DNA of 64,000 nucleotides from assembly GCA_964017065.1 (NCBI GenBank), contig OZ024788.1:10848457-10912456 (forward strand), written 5' to 3'. Of the stretch, positions 23,440 to 34,179 are shown piece by piece. Numbering within the stretch: the stretch's first letter is position 1; the number at the start of each line of letters is the position of its first letter. Under the pieces are notes generated by a model. It was not told where the DNA came from, searched no databases, and worked only from the letters and a program-made list of their open reading frames with translations. This DNA is from Haliclona indistincta. Taxonomy: Eukaryota > Porifera > Demospongiae > Haplosclerida > Chalinidae. Made by a program: the position numbers and the translations under genes.

Positions 23440-23795
23440 CTATACTGTTTGCATAGTGATATTGTTTCAACGAAGTGATTCAGACAATTGGTCGATAGTC
23501 TGGCAATCCCAAGCGATGAAGGTACATTTGCATCCTGCACAATGATAGTACTCGGCTGCCATATAATAATGATCCTTGACGTCCATGATCAGCAGGACAT
23601 GATTATACAATCCTTTAGATGACAGAGACCTTCTCGGTGACGTACAATGACGCAGAGGAGTTCAATGTTCCACATTCGATGAGGCATCCACACAAAATCT
23701 TCTTGGTCTTCAACTGTGTCATTAATTTCATCCTCCAATAAGTCAAAATGAGATCCTGCACGCCTTGTGCCTAGATGCTTGGTCCTGTTGAACAC
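23440..23795 (-). pseudogene. DUF6729-like zinc-ribbon fragment, copy a
   Basis: Reads FNRTKHLGTRRAGSHFDLLE, then VEDQEDFVWMPHRMWNIELLC. After a frameshift at the C-x2-C (the copy at 30172-30543 keeps LLCAHCTSPRRSLSSKG) it continues DVKDHYYMAAEYYHCAGCKC and TFIAWD. The paired Cys motifs and the W-D motif fit a zinc ribbon. Frameshift and early stop make it nonfunctional. Confidence 0.6.
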
Positions 23796-24389
23796 TTTTA
23801 ACCTCCTCTCTTGAGTCGGTTTGACCGAGTGAGTTGGACCTTTCTGCGCATGTGGATGCCACCACTACTTCATTTATCGTTCAACACCATACCGTCCTTC
23901 TTACCCTTGTTATTATCATTCTTCTCCTTCAATGCATCAATCATTTTGTCCCAATGTTCAGGAAGGTGGTCCATGTAGGATTTTGGATGTACCTGTATTA
24001 CTCACAACATAAAAAGGAAATCGATAAACCAGAACTCATACTTTAGTACCTGTGAGTACATTGAACTTTGAAACTGAGGCTAACTGTAAAATTGAGTAAA
24101 ATAACTTTATAATGATAATAACTTATAGTCTGAGTTGCTGTAAGGATATGTGGAACAACATCAGACGTTCTAGTTTGATTCTATGAAAACAATATACACA
24201 TTATCATTGAATGTCTGCCGCGAATAGTAGTACTTGCTATGTGAACCGCTTCTTCGTTGATGAAATCCATTGGACACAAAATTAATCGGCGACTTCAAGA
24301 GACGCAGACTGTTCCAGTGGACTAAGTGATGGGTAGCCTACATCACAATCCAAACAATAATAAGAAAACCACAATTCATACTTGACTAG

Positions 24390-25270
24390 TTCCCACTACT
24401 ACTGATGTTGAGGTTACCTGTATCAAGGAATCATTTCTAGAAACATACTAAATTGTATACATACAGACGGAGTTGCCATTGTAGTCTGCAAAGCGGCTAT
24501 CATGCCGGGCTATAAATGAAAGAAATAATAAAGTATGATACAATAACATTTAACGTGCTGTCCAATTGTACTTCACTATCTTGATCCGGTGGATCAACGA
24601 CTTGAGGAGAAACAGTCTGAAGATAAACACCCCTGAACATAAAAAAAACACGAACCACTCTTATATATACATAATTATTATTATCTCAACTCTCGACCTT
24701 GTGTAAGCAGTGAACAATAACAGTCAGTGTACACATGATACAGAAGATACAGAAGTGAATTTTCTATCTGAAATGCTCTTTCGGCATCATAACGAAATGT
24801 GGCACCTCCATTTGTTGCCACCAGTTGCAGGAGCCACGTTCTAAAGTTCCTTGCCGAGTCCGCCTGTAAAATATTGTAGTGTCATAATGAATATTTGCGT
24901 ATTGGAATACTGTTGTAAGGAATGTATTAAACCTCGATTCATACTTGACTGGTATCCTGCTACTACTGATGTTGATGTTGAGGTTACCTGTATCAAGCAA
25001 TCATTTCTAGAAACATACTAAATTGTGACTGAGTTGCCATTGTAGTCTGCAAAGCAGCTATCATGCCAGGCTATAAATGAAAGAAATAATAAAGTATGTA
25101 CAAATTTTGATACAATAACATTTAACGTGCTATCCAATTGTACTTCACTCTCTTGATCCGGTGTATCAACGACTTGAGGAGAAAAAGTCAGAAGATAAAA
25201 GTTTCGGTCATAGAAACACGAACCACTCTTATTATATCAACTCTCAACCATGTGTAAGCAGTGATTAACA
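24390..25270. repeat. Direct duplication of about 560 bp with small exons
   Basis: Text at 24390-24700 recurs at 24950-25270 (for example GTATCAAGGAATCATTTCTAG / GTATCAAGCAATCATTTCTAG, and GTACTTCACTATCTTGATCC / GTACTTCACTCTCTTGATCC), with a third partial copy at 26400-26560. On the minus strand each copy has an acceptor-like ...TTTATAG followed by PGMIAALQTTMAT, suggesting repeated small exons. Confidence 0.65.
24720..24866 (-). pseudogene. Diverged exon related to the 221-aa ORF
   Basis: The minus strand reads ADSARNFRTWLLQLVATNGG, then ATFRYDAERAFQIENSLLYL, clearly related to the middle of the ORF at 5361-6026. It is preceded by TTTTACAG, a good splice acceptor, and the frame upstream of it closes within six codons. 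This paralogue therefore appears to have an intron exactly before ADSARNF, where the 6-kb copies are uninterrupted. Confidence 0.5.
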
Positions 25271-26038
25271 ATAGCAGTCAGTGTGCACAAGCACATGGAT
25301 TTGCTACTATGTGGTGAACACCTACAGCACTGAGTGGAGGAGAAGATGACGAGGAACTGGGAGGACAAACCAGTTTTCCTCTCTTCACCTTCTTGACTCT
25401 TCGGAACATGTGACTATTACTACATTCTTTTGAGGTATGTTACAAGAAGAGGAGGGTGAGCAACAATAAATTTATTCCTTACGGCAGTCGATTTAATGGT
25501 CTCAAACACGTCTACAACCTGTTCACATTTTACACGCTCCCTTGCAGTTTCTTATCAAGATCATGTCACTTATCCTTGGGCATTTACACCAGATACACGA
25601 GTAATTGTATGTTGCACTGTCTATTCTTGCAGTGACACTTGTCAAACATAATGGGACAACAAATGTTTCTTGCTCAGAACAAAATTGAAAAATTTGACTT
25701 TCAATTTTTTGGGTTTTAAATAAAATTTATAATAGATAATTAACTTCCTCTTTTATAGCCAATACACCGTGATGCAGTCAATACGTGAAAGTTCATTTAT
25801 TTTGTGTTATGCCTTTCAGAACTGCCAAACATAAACAATGGGATCGTTTGGCATTTAGCAATAGCTCATACTCCACCCGGTTCTCTCATCATCGAGTTAC
25901 ATTAATTATAGCTACATGTATTTATATTTTTTGATTTAAATTGAATAATAGATAAACAGTATGAAACCTTGACGTGCTTGATCTTCCTTTTCTCTTTCCT
26001 GTTCTGTTTGCTTTTTGACTCTTTTGTTCATCAAAATT

Positions 26039-26270
26039 TTAATGGAAGAAAACTTTTGGGTGATCCTCTAATATTTCTATTCAATTCTTTTCTTTTTTTT
26101 CTTTCTAAGCGATATTTCCTGCTCTCCTTTTCTTGCTCTCCTCCGTTCTTTTCTACTGTCGACTCCACATCTTGCCCTGATGGGGCGATGGCTAGCACCA
26201 TCTCGACTTTGGTAGTGCTGCCGCCATGCTCAGCGATAGGAGCATCATGCAGGGCAACTTTTAGCGAACA
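26039..26270 (-). pseudogene. Diverged copy of amplified 'EMVLA' exon
   Basis: Reads VEMVLAIAPSGQDVESTVEK, then a Lys/Arg-rich tail (KYRLERKKRKELNR) to a stop. This copy is more diverged than those of units A and B but keeps the same amino-acid core, an argument that the block was once coding. Confidence 0.4.
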
Positions 26271-26719
26271 AGGAACCCATGATAAAAAGTAGTACGTGTA
26301 AATTAAATTTGCTTACGTAAACAAACAATAACCTCACAATAATAATCAACAATAAATAATATTGTTTAAATTTCACAGCATTAGAGATTCTTAGCTGGAC
26401 TGCATTTAACATGGTACGGTGCTATCCAATTGTACTTCACTCTCTTGATCTGGTGGATGAACGACTTGAGGAGAAACAGTCAGAAGATAAAACTCCCGCT
26501 CATAAAAAACACGAACCACTCTTATATCAACTCTCAACCATGTGTAAGCAGTGATTAACAGTAACAGTCAGTGTGCATGAGCACATGGATTTGCTACTAT
26601 GTGACGAACACCTACAGCACTGAGTGGAGGAGTAGATGGCGAGGAACTGGGAGGACAAACCAGTTTCCCTCTCTTCACCCTCTTCTCCCGTCACTCTTCC
26701 AGTTCTTCTAGTATTTTGA

Positions 26720-27056
26720 TAATCTGGCAATCCCAAGCGATGAAGGTACATTTGCATCCCGTACAATGCTAGTACTCCGCTACCATATTATAGTAATCTG
26801 TGACGTCCATGATCAGCCGGACATGATTATACAATCCTTTAGATGACAGAGACCTTCTCGGTGACATACGCAGAAGAGTGGTCAAGCAATTGCAGTCTTG
26901 CTGAAAACAAAACGTGTCCAAGATACTCAATACAGCCTCAAAGTCACTGTGAAGCACCTCTTTTGTTATAAAATTATTCTTATCAGACGATACAATCACA
27001 CTAAAAGAGCTGGACCACCAATTCCTCGTAGATACAGTTGAGGGTTCTCTATGCAT
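26720..27056 (-). pseudogene. DUF6729-like zinc-ribbon fragment, copy b
   Basis: Contains LSSKGLYNHVRLIMDVTDYY, NMVAEY, a stop, then HCTGCKCTFIAWDCQ. The part upstream of LSSKG differs from copies a and c, so copy b is a recombinant or more decayed. The flanking 27040-27190 matches 29850-29990, evidence of segmental reshuffling. Confidence 0.5.
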
Positions 27057-27469
27057 TTAGTCTTGTTAATGTGCTACGTGTGACTGGGCTGAAGTACCAT
27101 GCTGTTGTTGTGGTCAGAATGTTTTTTGCTGTCGTCAGACTGGTCACGAGCAGGAAGAGTGCTCACAGCGACTAGGTGGATAGCCTTAAAAGAACTGTAG
27201 CGTACCTCAAATAAAGAAATAAAGAAAGACGCGGATAAAATTATCAATGAGCTAAGAAGAGAAATTAACAAAAATTTAAAGAGCATGAAGATGAAACTAT
27301 GACATGATATGGATTATAAAGTGTATGTTGTGGATCACGAGTTGAAAAGAAAAATGAATAAGCTGAATTATAAGAAATGCGACTAGAAATGGATAAAGCT
27401 TGAGCTGAAATAAGGGATTTGCAAAAAGATTTAGATATACTCACGACAAGAAGAGCAGCAGTTGATACA

Positions 27470-28272
27470 TCAAAGAAGAGCAATATTAAATCTAGTCATA
27501 TTGAGGGATGCTAAGCTGAATCCTCTAGTGGGAAGCGCTGTACGTGTCTTCAATGATTCTGTAGGTGTGTCGAGACGTTCATATTGATACCGCTGCTTGT
27601 CATTGTTTCTGTCTTCTATATCGTCATTGAGAGCTGCTGGAACATCCACCTCAACAGACACTGCATCTTCGAATCCTTCGTCAATCGCTTTGTCAATATC
27701 GTCAGGTAACCATAGCGACACCGAACAGTTCCCCTGTACTGCGGCGGTGGTCTAAAATGAGGAAGGGAGCTCTCCCTTTGCTCAGATCGAGCACCGAGTC
27801 TTTCTTGTTGCCTAATGTCATACGTCCTGTGAGGTGACTCGGCTGAGTCTACAGCTGCTTGTGATCGGTCACGGTTCCAACTATAGATGCCATCAATCAG
27901 GTACATTTGGAAATTGAGACCAGATGCTGACATTCCAAGAATGAACCGTACCAGGTGCATGGCAGTGAAATGACTCAACACGGGCTCAACGGAACACCGT
28001 GTGGATCTCGAAAGTAACCAACATGTCTCTTCTGGTCTTCCCAAATGTTCTTCATCTCTTCTCTTAAGAGTAGTACGCCAAGTAGGTCGGTGGCACCGGA
28101 GATAAAGAGCAAGAAACCACCGCATTTTAGGCAAGTTGTGGATAGGTGCTGGTTTGTCAAACGTGGGAACACTTTGACAGGGTAACAGACTAGCAGCAGA
28201 GGTAGTGATAGTGGTTAATGTCGACATCACACTAGATGACCGAGCTGGACTGGAATTAAAAAGAAATCGCAT
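27470..28272 (-). pseudogene. Longest fragment of DUF6729-like gene core, frameshifted
   Basis: Reads VPTFDKPAPIHNLPKMRWFL, then in a second frame EEMKNIWEDQKRHVGYFRDP, then returns to CSVEPVLSHFTAMHLVRFIL, MSASGLNFQMYLIDGIYSWN and RDRSQAAVDS. In the family I recall, an RGSTSxExFHxHLxRFIPG motif and a YLLDGxxRWN motif follow one another; both are recognisable. Another frame (27470-27721) then carries an acidic segment (DDIDKAIDEGFEDAVSVEVD). At least two frameshifts make it nonfunctional. Confidence 0.6.
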
Positions 28273-28753
28273 GTGGTACAGCCGACATATTTTAATGGTT
28301 TTCCATGCGGTGTGACATGAGGGACAGAGTTACTACATTCTTTAAAGGTATGTTGCAAAAGAGGAGGGTGAGCAACAATAAATTTATTCCTCTTCATTCC
28401 AACCTCACGGTTCTCCTTTGTTGACCTCCCTTGCTGTTCTTCGAGTAGAGACCATTCCTTATCAAAATCATGGGCATTTACACCAGATACACGAGTAATT
28501 GGATGTTACACTGTCTATTCTTGCAGCATAGGGGAATATAGATTCAACGCTAACTGGTTCTATACCGATTCTGAAGTGTTCAAGTTTGGCATCAGATGCT
28601 CGAATTACCTCTTTGTAGTGGTACATGTAATATTCCCTATTACTGGAGTCGTAACAAATAAACTCGAAATTTCCATCTTCTTCAATATAGTTGCGTGCTT
28701 CTGCCTCAGATAAGGCCTTTACGGGGCGAAAAATTTATGATCAAGAATATTAA

Positions 28754-29205
28754 CGATAATGTGTCAACAAATGTGCCGTAGCTGTGATATTCATGAACGG
28801 TCTGTTTCTTTCTTGCTCACAAAATTTTGCACTTTCAATTTGAATAAGTAAACAACACAAACTCACAAAACCTTGAGGTGCTGCTCTTCCTTTTCTCAAC
28901 ATCGCATGACATCTTTGCGGCACCAAAGATCTATCATCTCCAGTGCCACCATCACAGAATACAGTACTAAAGGATGCCACGATAATGTGTCAACAAATGT
29001 GCCGTAGCTGTGATATTCATGAACGGTCTGTTTCTTTCTTGCTCACAAAATTTTGCACTTTCAATTTGAATAAGTAAACAACACAAACTCACAAAACCTT
29101 GAGGTGCTGCTCTTCCTTTTCTCAACATCGCATGACATCTTTGCGGCACCAAAGATCTATCATCTCCAGTGCCACCATCACAGAATACAGTACTAAAGGA
29201 TGCCA
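28754..29205. repeat. Perfect 226-bp tandem duplication containing an exon
   Basis: 28754-28979 and 28980-29205 appear identical. Each copy includes a minus-strand exon-like stretch (FCDGGTGDDRSLVPQRC, MLRKGRAAPQGF) bounded by an upstream TTTAG and a downstream GTGAGT. The same block in diverged form lies at 32150-32290 (FSDGAAGNDRCLVPQRC), where many codons differ but amino acids are largely kept. Confidence 0.85.
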
Positions 29206-29639
29206 TGCATCCAAGTCGACTATGTACTTCTGTCTAACCAAGGTTTGACCTCAACCTTAATTTTGCCAAGTGACATCAGCAGGGGCGACAGTACCGTTTT
29301 ATATTATGGCTCCCAGTCTTGCGGCTGCTGATCATTGAGTGTTTGCTGCAAATAGTAGTACTTACTATAGTAGGGAACTGACTGGTACTGTTTATTTCAG
29401 CAGCGACTGGTACAAAAGATGACAGTTGAGATTGACACAGGTAGACGTCACTCTTTCACCATACCATCATGGTTTTTCATGGATACTCGTATTCTTTGAA
29501 TGCTATTCGTGCTTCGTCTAAATAGAATATTCTATGCTTCGTTTATATATATTCTATTCTATATTCCATGCTTCGTTTATTCTGAGCATAGATGCTTCGT
29601 GATTTATCAGAAAATAAATGCGAAGTACAATTCTTATGA

Positions 29640-29840
29640 TTCAGACAATTGGTTGATAATCTGACAATCCCAAGCGATGAAGGTACGTTTGCATCCCGCT
29701 CAATACTTGGCTGCCATATAATAGTAATCCTTGACGTCCATGATCAGCCGGACATGATTATACACACCTTTAGATGACAGAGACCTTCTCGGTGACGTAC
29801 AATGAGCGCAGAAGAGTTCAACGTTCCACATAGATACAGT
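29640..29840 (-). pseudogene. DUF6729-like zinc-ribbon fragment, copy c (short)
   Basis: Nucleotide text matches 23480-23650 and 30250-30400 (for example GACAGAGACCTTCTCGGTGACG). Reading frames are closed. It is followed by sequence matching 27040-27190, so this is a rearranged piece. Confidence 0.5.
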
Positions 29841-30171
29841 TGAGGGTTCTCTATGCATTTAGTCTTGTTAGTGTGCTACGTGTGACTGGGCTGAAGTACC
29901 GTGCTGTTATTGTGGTCAGAATGTGTTTTGCTGTCGTTAGACTAGTCACGAGCAAGAAGAGTGGTCGCAGCGACTAGGTGGATAGCCTTAAAAGAACTGT
30001 AGACTTATTTCAAATTCAGAATGGGAACAAACGGGAGACATGTTTGGGTGGAGCGTCGCATTGTTCTAATTTTCTTCAAATAGAGCTGGTGTCTCAACCA
30101 TTCCGCACTGTGAATTTCCTTGATCTTATTCCCGATTGAAGTAGACGAATTTCACAGATTTCTTGATCACA

Positions 30172-30543
30172 TCATGGACATGATGGTCTTGTCGCAGCCA
30201 TACTTATGGGTAAGCTCAGCTGGAAATAGTCGCTGATTGTCTTCAGACAATTGGTCGATAGTCCGGCAATCCCAAGCGATGAAGCACAATACATGCACTC
30301 GGCTGCCGTATAATAGTAATCCTTGACATCCATGATCAGCCGGACATGATTATACACACCTTTAGATGACAGGGACCTTCTCGGTGACGTACAATGAGCG
30401 CAGAGGAGTTCAATGTTCCACATTTGGTGAGGCATCCACACAAAATCTTCTTGGTCTTCAACAGTGTCAGTGATTTCATCCTCCAATAAGTCAAAATGAG
30501 ATCCTACACGCCTTGTGCCTAGATGCTTGGTCCTGTTGAACAC
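30172..30543 (-). pseudogene. DUF6729-like zinc-ribbon fragment, copy d
   Basis: The most open copy of this block: FNRTKHLGTRRVGSHFDLLE, EDQEDFVWMPHQMWNIELLC, AHCTSPRRSLSSKGVYNHVR, LIMDVKDYYYTAAECMYC. It loses the CKCTFIAWD segment through a small deletion and runs into an unrelated tail. The C-x2-C and C-x2-C spacing is consistent with a zinc ribbon. Confidence 0.6.
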
Positions 30544-30889
30544 TTTTAACCTCCTCTCTTGAGTCGGTTTGATCGAGTGAGTTGGACCTTTCTGTGCAAG
30601 TAGATGTCACCACAACTTCAATTTATCGTTCGGCACCATACAGTCCTTCTTGCCCTTGTTATTATCATTCTTCTCCTTCAATGCAGCAACCATTTTGTCC
30701 CAATGTTCAGGAAGGCGGTCCATGTAGAATTTTGGATCTACCTGTATTACTTACAACATAAAAACGGGAATCGATAAACCACTTTAGTACCTGTGAGTAC
30801 GTTGAACTTTGAAACTGAGGCTGACTGTAAAATTGAGTAAAATAACTTTATATTGATAATAATAACTTACAGTCTGAGTTGCTGTAACG

Positions 30890-31310
30890 ATAAATAGTTC
30901 TTCTTTGATTAACATAATATATAGCTGATGCCCTATCCATCCAGTGTGCGCTGTGTGCCTCGTGGACCATGTGCTGAATGGCAGTCGTGCTATTTCCCAA
31001 TGTATGACCACAAAGAAGAAAAACAATCGACTTTTCGCTGGCGTACTTGAATGTCAAAGCCATCTGAAACCTACTTCTAATACCATAAGGCAACTGCTCT
31101 AGCATCCGGTGGTCCCACGCAATGAATGTACTTGCATTCTTATTCACGTACTTGACAGCAAGATAGTAGTAGTCCGTGAAGTTGAGCAAAAGACGCACAC
31201 AATTGTATAGTCCCTTGGAACTCAAATGTTCCTTGCACTGAAGGCATTAAAATTCGATCTTCCACATTCTTCGTGGCATCCACAGAGATCTTCTCAGATG
31301 GTAGCGATCT
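30890..31310 (-). pseudogene. DUF6729-like domain, most complete copy, in-frame stop
   Basis: Reads PRRMWKIEF, a TAA, then CLQCKEHLSSKGLYNCVRLL, NFTDYYYLAVKYVNKNA, STFIAWDHRMLEQLPYGIRS, MALTFKYASEK, GHTLGNSTTAIQHMVHEAHS and HWMDR. The segment order matches the DUF6729 family as I recall it (zinc ribbon, W-D motif, RF-x-LT-K-A, R/H-TLGNS). It is more diverged from copies a-d than they are from each other, so it comes from a different family member. Confidence 0.6.
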
Positions 31311-32149
31311 GCTACAGGTGCAGCAGTGTGATCAATCTGTGGAGGCTGCCACAGCACGTTCCTTACTCTGCTGATAAAAGAGGCAACTGCAGTAGTGATG
31401 TAAGCTTTCCTTTGGCATCAAACACAGACTTGCTAACCCATTCCCAAATACTTAACCACATATACTTATATGTGGTTACTTCCATATATTTAGAGACTAC
31501 ATATACTTGGTCTATTCTTAGGTCGGGGAGCCATGCCAAGTATCTGCATTTCCAAACGCAATACATTCAACTTTGAAGCCCTCCTGTTGAAGTGTTAGCA
31601 TGCTGCTAGCCTGGTCTTCTCCCACGTCATAGGAAGTCACAACTGATAGTAGTCAGTATTTCAGCTTGGCAGGGTGACAGATTAGTAGCTTACCAATTTA
31701 CATATGGAAGCTTTCCGCCCTCATACATTCTCATACATGTTACTGTCCTCGGTCATACTGGACAGGTCTGGTATCAGAGGTGATGGTTCCACACTAGTAT
31801 TGCTGAATGGATGTGTTAGTACTGCCCACAGCCCTGAACTTCTTTTGCCCCTCTTTTTCTCTCTTTCTATCATGCTACACACGTACTAAAATGCGCAAAT
31901 TTACACATGACTTCTTTTTACCTTCCTCTTTTGTTCTTGCTCTCTCTTTTCTTCCTTGCCGCCCTTCTCCTTATCTTACTCCTATCGCGGGATCCTTTTC
32001 TTCCTCTTTAGCCGACGTAGAAAAATTTCAAAGAGCTCACTTGGAGAATTTCAAGAAAAAAAACTATCTACAGTAGTAATGACCAAGAATATTAACACTT
32101 CTCGTTTATTTCTGGCTCACAAAAATTTGCACCTTCAATTTTTTGGTTT

Positions 32150-32290
32150 ACAAGTAGTAGTACAAAACTCACAAAGCCATGCGCTGCTGCTTTTCCTTTT
32201 CTCAATATTGCAAGACATCTTTGTGGCACCAAACATCTATCATTCCCAGCGGCACCATCACTGAATACAGTACAAGAGTATATGATAAGC
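32150..32290 (-). pseudogene. Diverged exon-like block (SLVPQRC type)
   Basis: Contains VFSDGAAGNDRCLVPQRCLA and ILRKGKAAAHGF followed by GTGAGT. It is related to the exon inside the 226-bp duplication at 28754-29205. The host gene of this exon is not known; co-location with DUF6729 fragments suggests the same mobile family. Confidence 0.4.
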
Positions 32291-32623
32291 ATTATAGTGT
32301 CATGACTACAGTAACATGGCAGCATGGTATGACGGGAACTCGCTGCAAGAAACAAGAACAATACAATCATTATCTTGTGACTAACCATACAAAATTCCTT
32401 TAACTACCGAGTGTCACTTGAAAAATAAGATTCACTCAAGGACTTGAAACTTATAAGTTGAAGTAAATAAGCATGTACTGGTATGTCTAAACTCAAAGCC
32501 ATTTCGTGTTTTAGATGCCAAAATGGTTGTAGTCTGCTGCTACAAAATTAGTTTCAATTCCATCATCAAAATCTCTTTATATACCATTCTGGTTAGCGAG
32601 TTCTCAAAACTCATCAATTCCAG

Positions 32624-32770
32624 GTTGAACAGTTCCAACTAATGAACAAGTGGTCCCACGAACCACCATTAAATTTTTTACGTCAAGAAGTTGCTCGAGC
32701 CACGTTGAATGCAAATGCACAGAAGATTAACGCGCTAGTGCTGGGTTTATGCTGTCCCATTTCAGGCAAT
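32624..32770 (+). other. Candidate isolated coding exon, unknown
   Basis: Following a polypyrimidine stretch and TTCCAG, the plus strand is open: VEQFQLMNKWSHEPPLNFLR then QEVARATLNANAQKINALV. Composition is protein-like, but no family is recognised, no donor is clear, and the stretch does not resemble the missing N-terminus of the downstream synthase. Confidence 0.2.
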
Positions 32771-33086
32771 GAACAGAATTTATGAAATACTTGATAAAGA
32801 ATTGATTGCGTTTGGCTGCTTTGACATTCCGACGAGGTTCCATAAAGCCTCACAATGCATATTCTTACCTCAATGGTGGCACTAAACAATACCATCTGCT
32901 CTTGATGTAAAAATAGCGGGTTCCTACCGTTCTGAAATTTTTCCTACACTTACGGTCCCAGACCAGTTAGCGCTTAAACAGGTCTATTCCCAGACACATG
33001 GTCACAATTCCTTTTCTATGATATTTTGTCTATTCTGATATTCTGTTAAGTTGTGTATGACAATAATAATTGTAACAATAACAATC

Positions 33087-33892
33087 ATTTATATCCCGTT
33101 GCTATGTGGTTGCTAAGGATATTGATGTGTTATAAATAAGCTACATTTACCACAATGCAATATCACAAGTGGAGGTGCTATATTTAGAGTGCTTAATGCT
33201 ATATTTCAAGAGGATAATGCTATATTTCATTGCAGCAAGTGATCAAATTGCATAAAATAATGATGATTATAAGCAAAGAGTTAGTCAAATGGCTGCCATC
33301 AGCTCAATTCTTGCACGAAGGGGAGTGCCTTGATAAATGTGAACCGAGCAAGAACTAAAATTCATTTGCGGTAGAGCTGCAGCTGTTGTAGGTGCGCTTG
33401 GTACAAAGTTGTGAAGCTGAATGTGAGCTTGGTACTGCTGAAGAAGTTGAAGGTAAGCTCATGCGTGAAACTTCGTTGTCATAAGTACATGTAGAATTTG
33501 TATTCACAGATAGCACACGACAAACAGCTTGCTGTTGAGTTGTTGTCACCTTCTCATATTGACGTAACCCGCCCAGCGAAAGACCGTACCGCTCCGCAGC
33601 CGAGGCTTCTTCTTGTTGAGACTTAACCTTATTCTCTTCTCAACTGGCTCATTTTCTTTATCATCTGACCAGCCATCGACCTTTAAGTCAAAATCACGTC
33701 TTCTCTTGCTCCTCGTATCCATTTTCGGGTATAAAACAAAGCAGATCACAGAGCGTGGATGGCTGTAGTTGACCCTTGCTGCTGTACTAATACAGTATGA
33801 CGTCATTCGTTGCTATGCTACACCATGCATTGACGTCATAGATACTAGGCAACGAGCGCAGCTAAGCAACCACATAGCAACGGGATATAAAT
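33087..33892. mobile_element. 806-bp element with 28-bp terminal inverted repeats
   Basis: ATTTATATCCCGTTGCTATG and the following 8 bases at 33087-33114 are repeated in reverse complement at 33865-33892. The interior has two overlapping minus-strand reading frames (33355-33722). No target duplication is clear. It lies immediately 5' of the recognised synthase exons, where a first coding exon would be expected. Confidence 0.75.
33355..33722 (-). pseudogene. Small basic protein with KEN motif, frame-broken
   Basis: Frame 1 starts at the ATG at 33720-33722: MDTRSKRRRDFDLKV, DDKENEPVEKRIRLSLNKKK, ending after 58 codons. Frame 2 is open from about 33625: KSQQEEASAAERYGLSLGGL, RQYEKVTTTQQQAVCRVL, then a Ser/Thr-rich tail to 33355. 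Joining them needs a one-base shift or a splice near RIR|VKSQQ (an AATAAGGTTAAGT donor-like site is there). The KRRR patch, KEN box and RxL motif are reminiscent of cell-cycle substrates, but such motifs occur by chance. Confidence 0.35.
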
Positions 33893-33895
33893 CAC

Positions 33896-34010
33896 TTAAA
33901 TGACCCTCCCTTGGGATGTTGCGGTATATAGGCCCTCCGCCCTCGGGCGCTACGCGCCCTCGGGCGGTCGGGCCTATATACCAGCAACATCCCTCGTGAG
34001 GGTCATTTAA
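33896..34010. repeat. 115-bp hairpin
   Basis: TTAAATGACCCTC at the left pairs with GAGGGTCATTTAA at the right, and GGTATATAGGCCC with GGGCCTATATACC. The loop is GC-rich and contains CGCCCTCGGGCG-type repeats. It resembles a small foldback MITE abutting the 806-bp element. Confidence 0.8.
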
Positions 34011-34179
34011 CTAATACTTGTCACTTGACTATATATTATTCATTTCTCTATCAGGTATAATCTTCTATCTATGCTTGTTGTGTTCTGTTTTCTGTTGATA
34101 ACAATAACAATTGTAATTGTAATAATAACAATGATTTATTTGTGTGTGTGTGTATTATTGTTATTGTTATTTACTTCAG

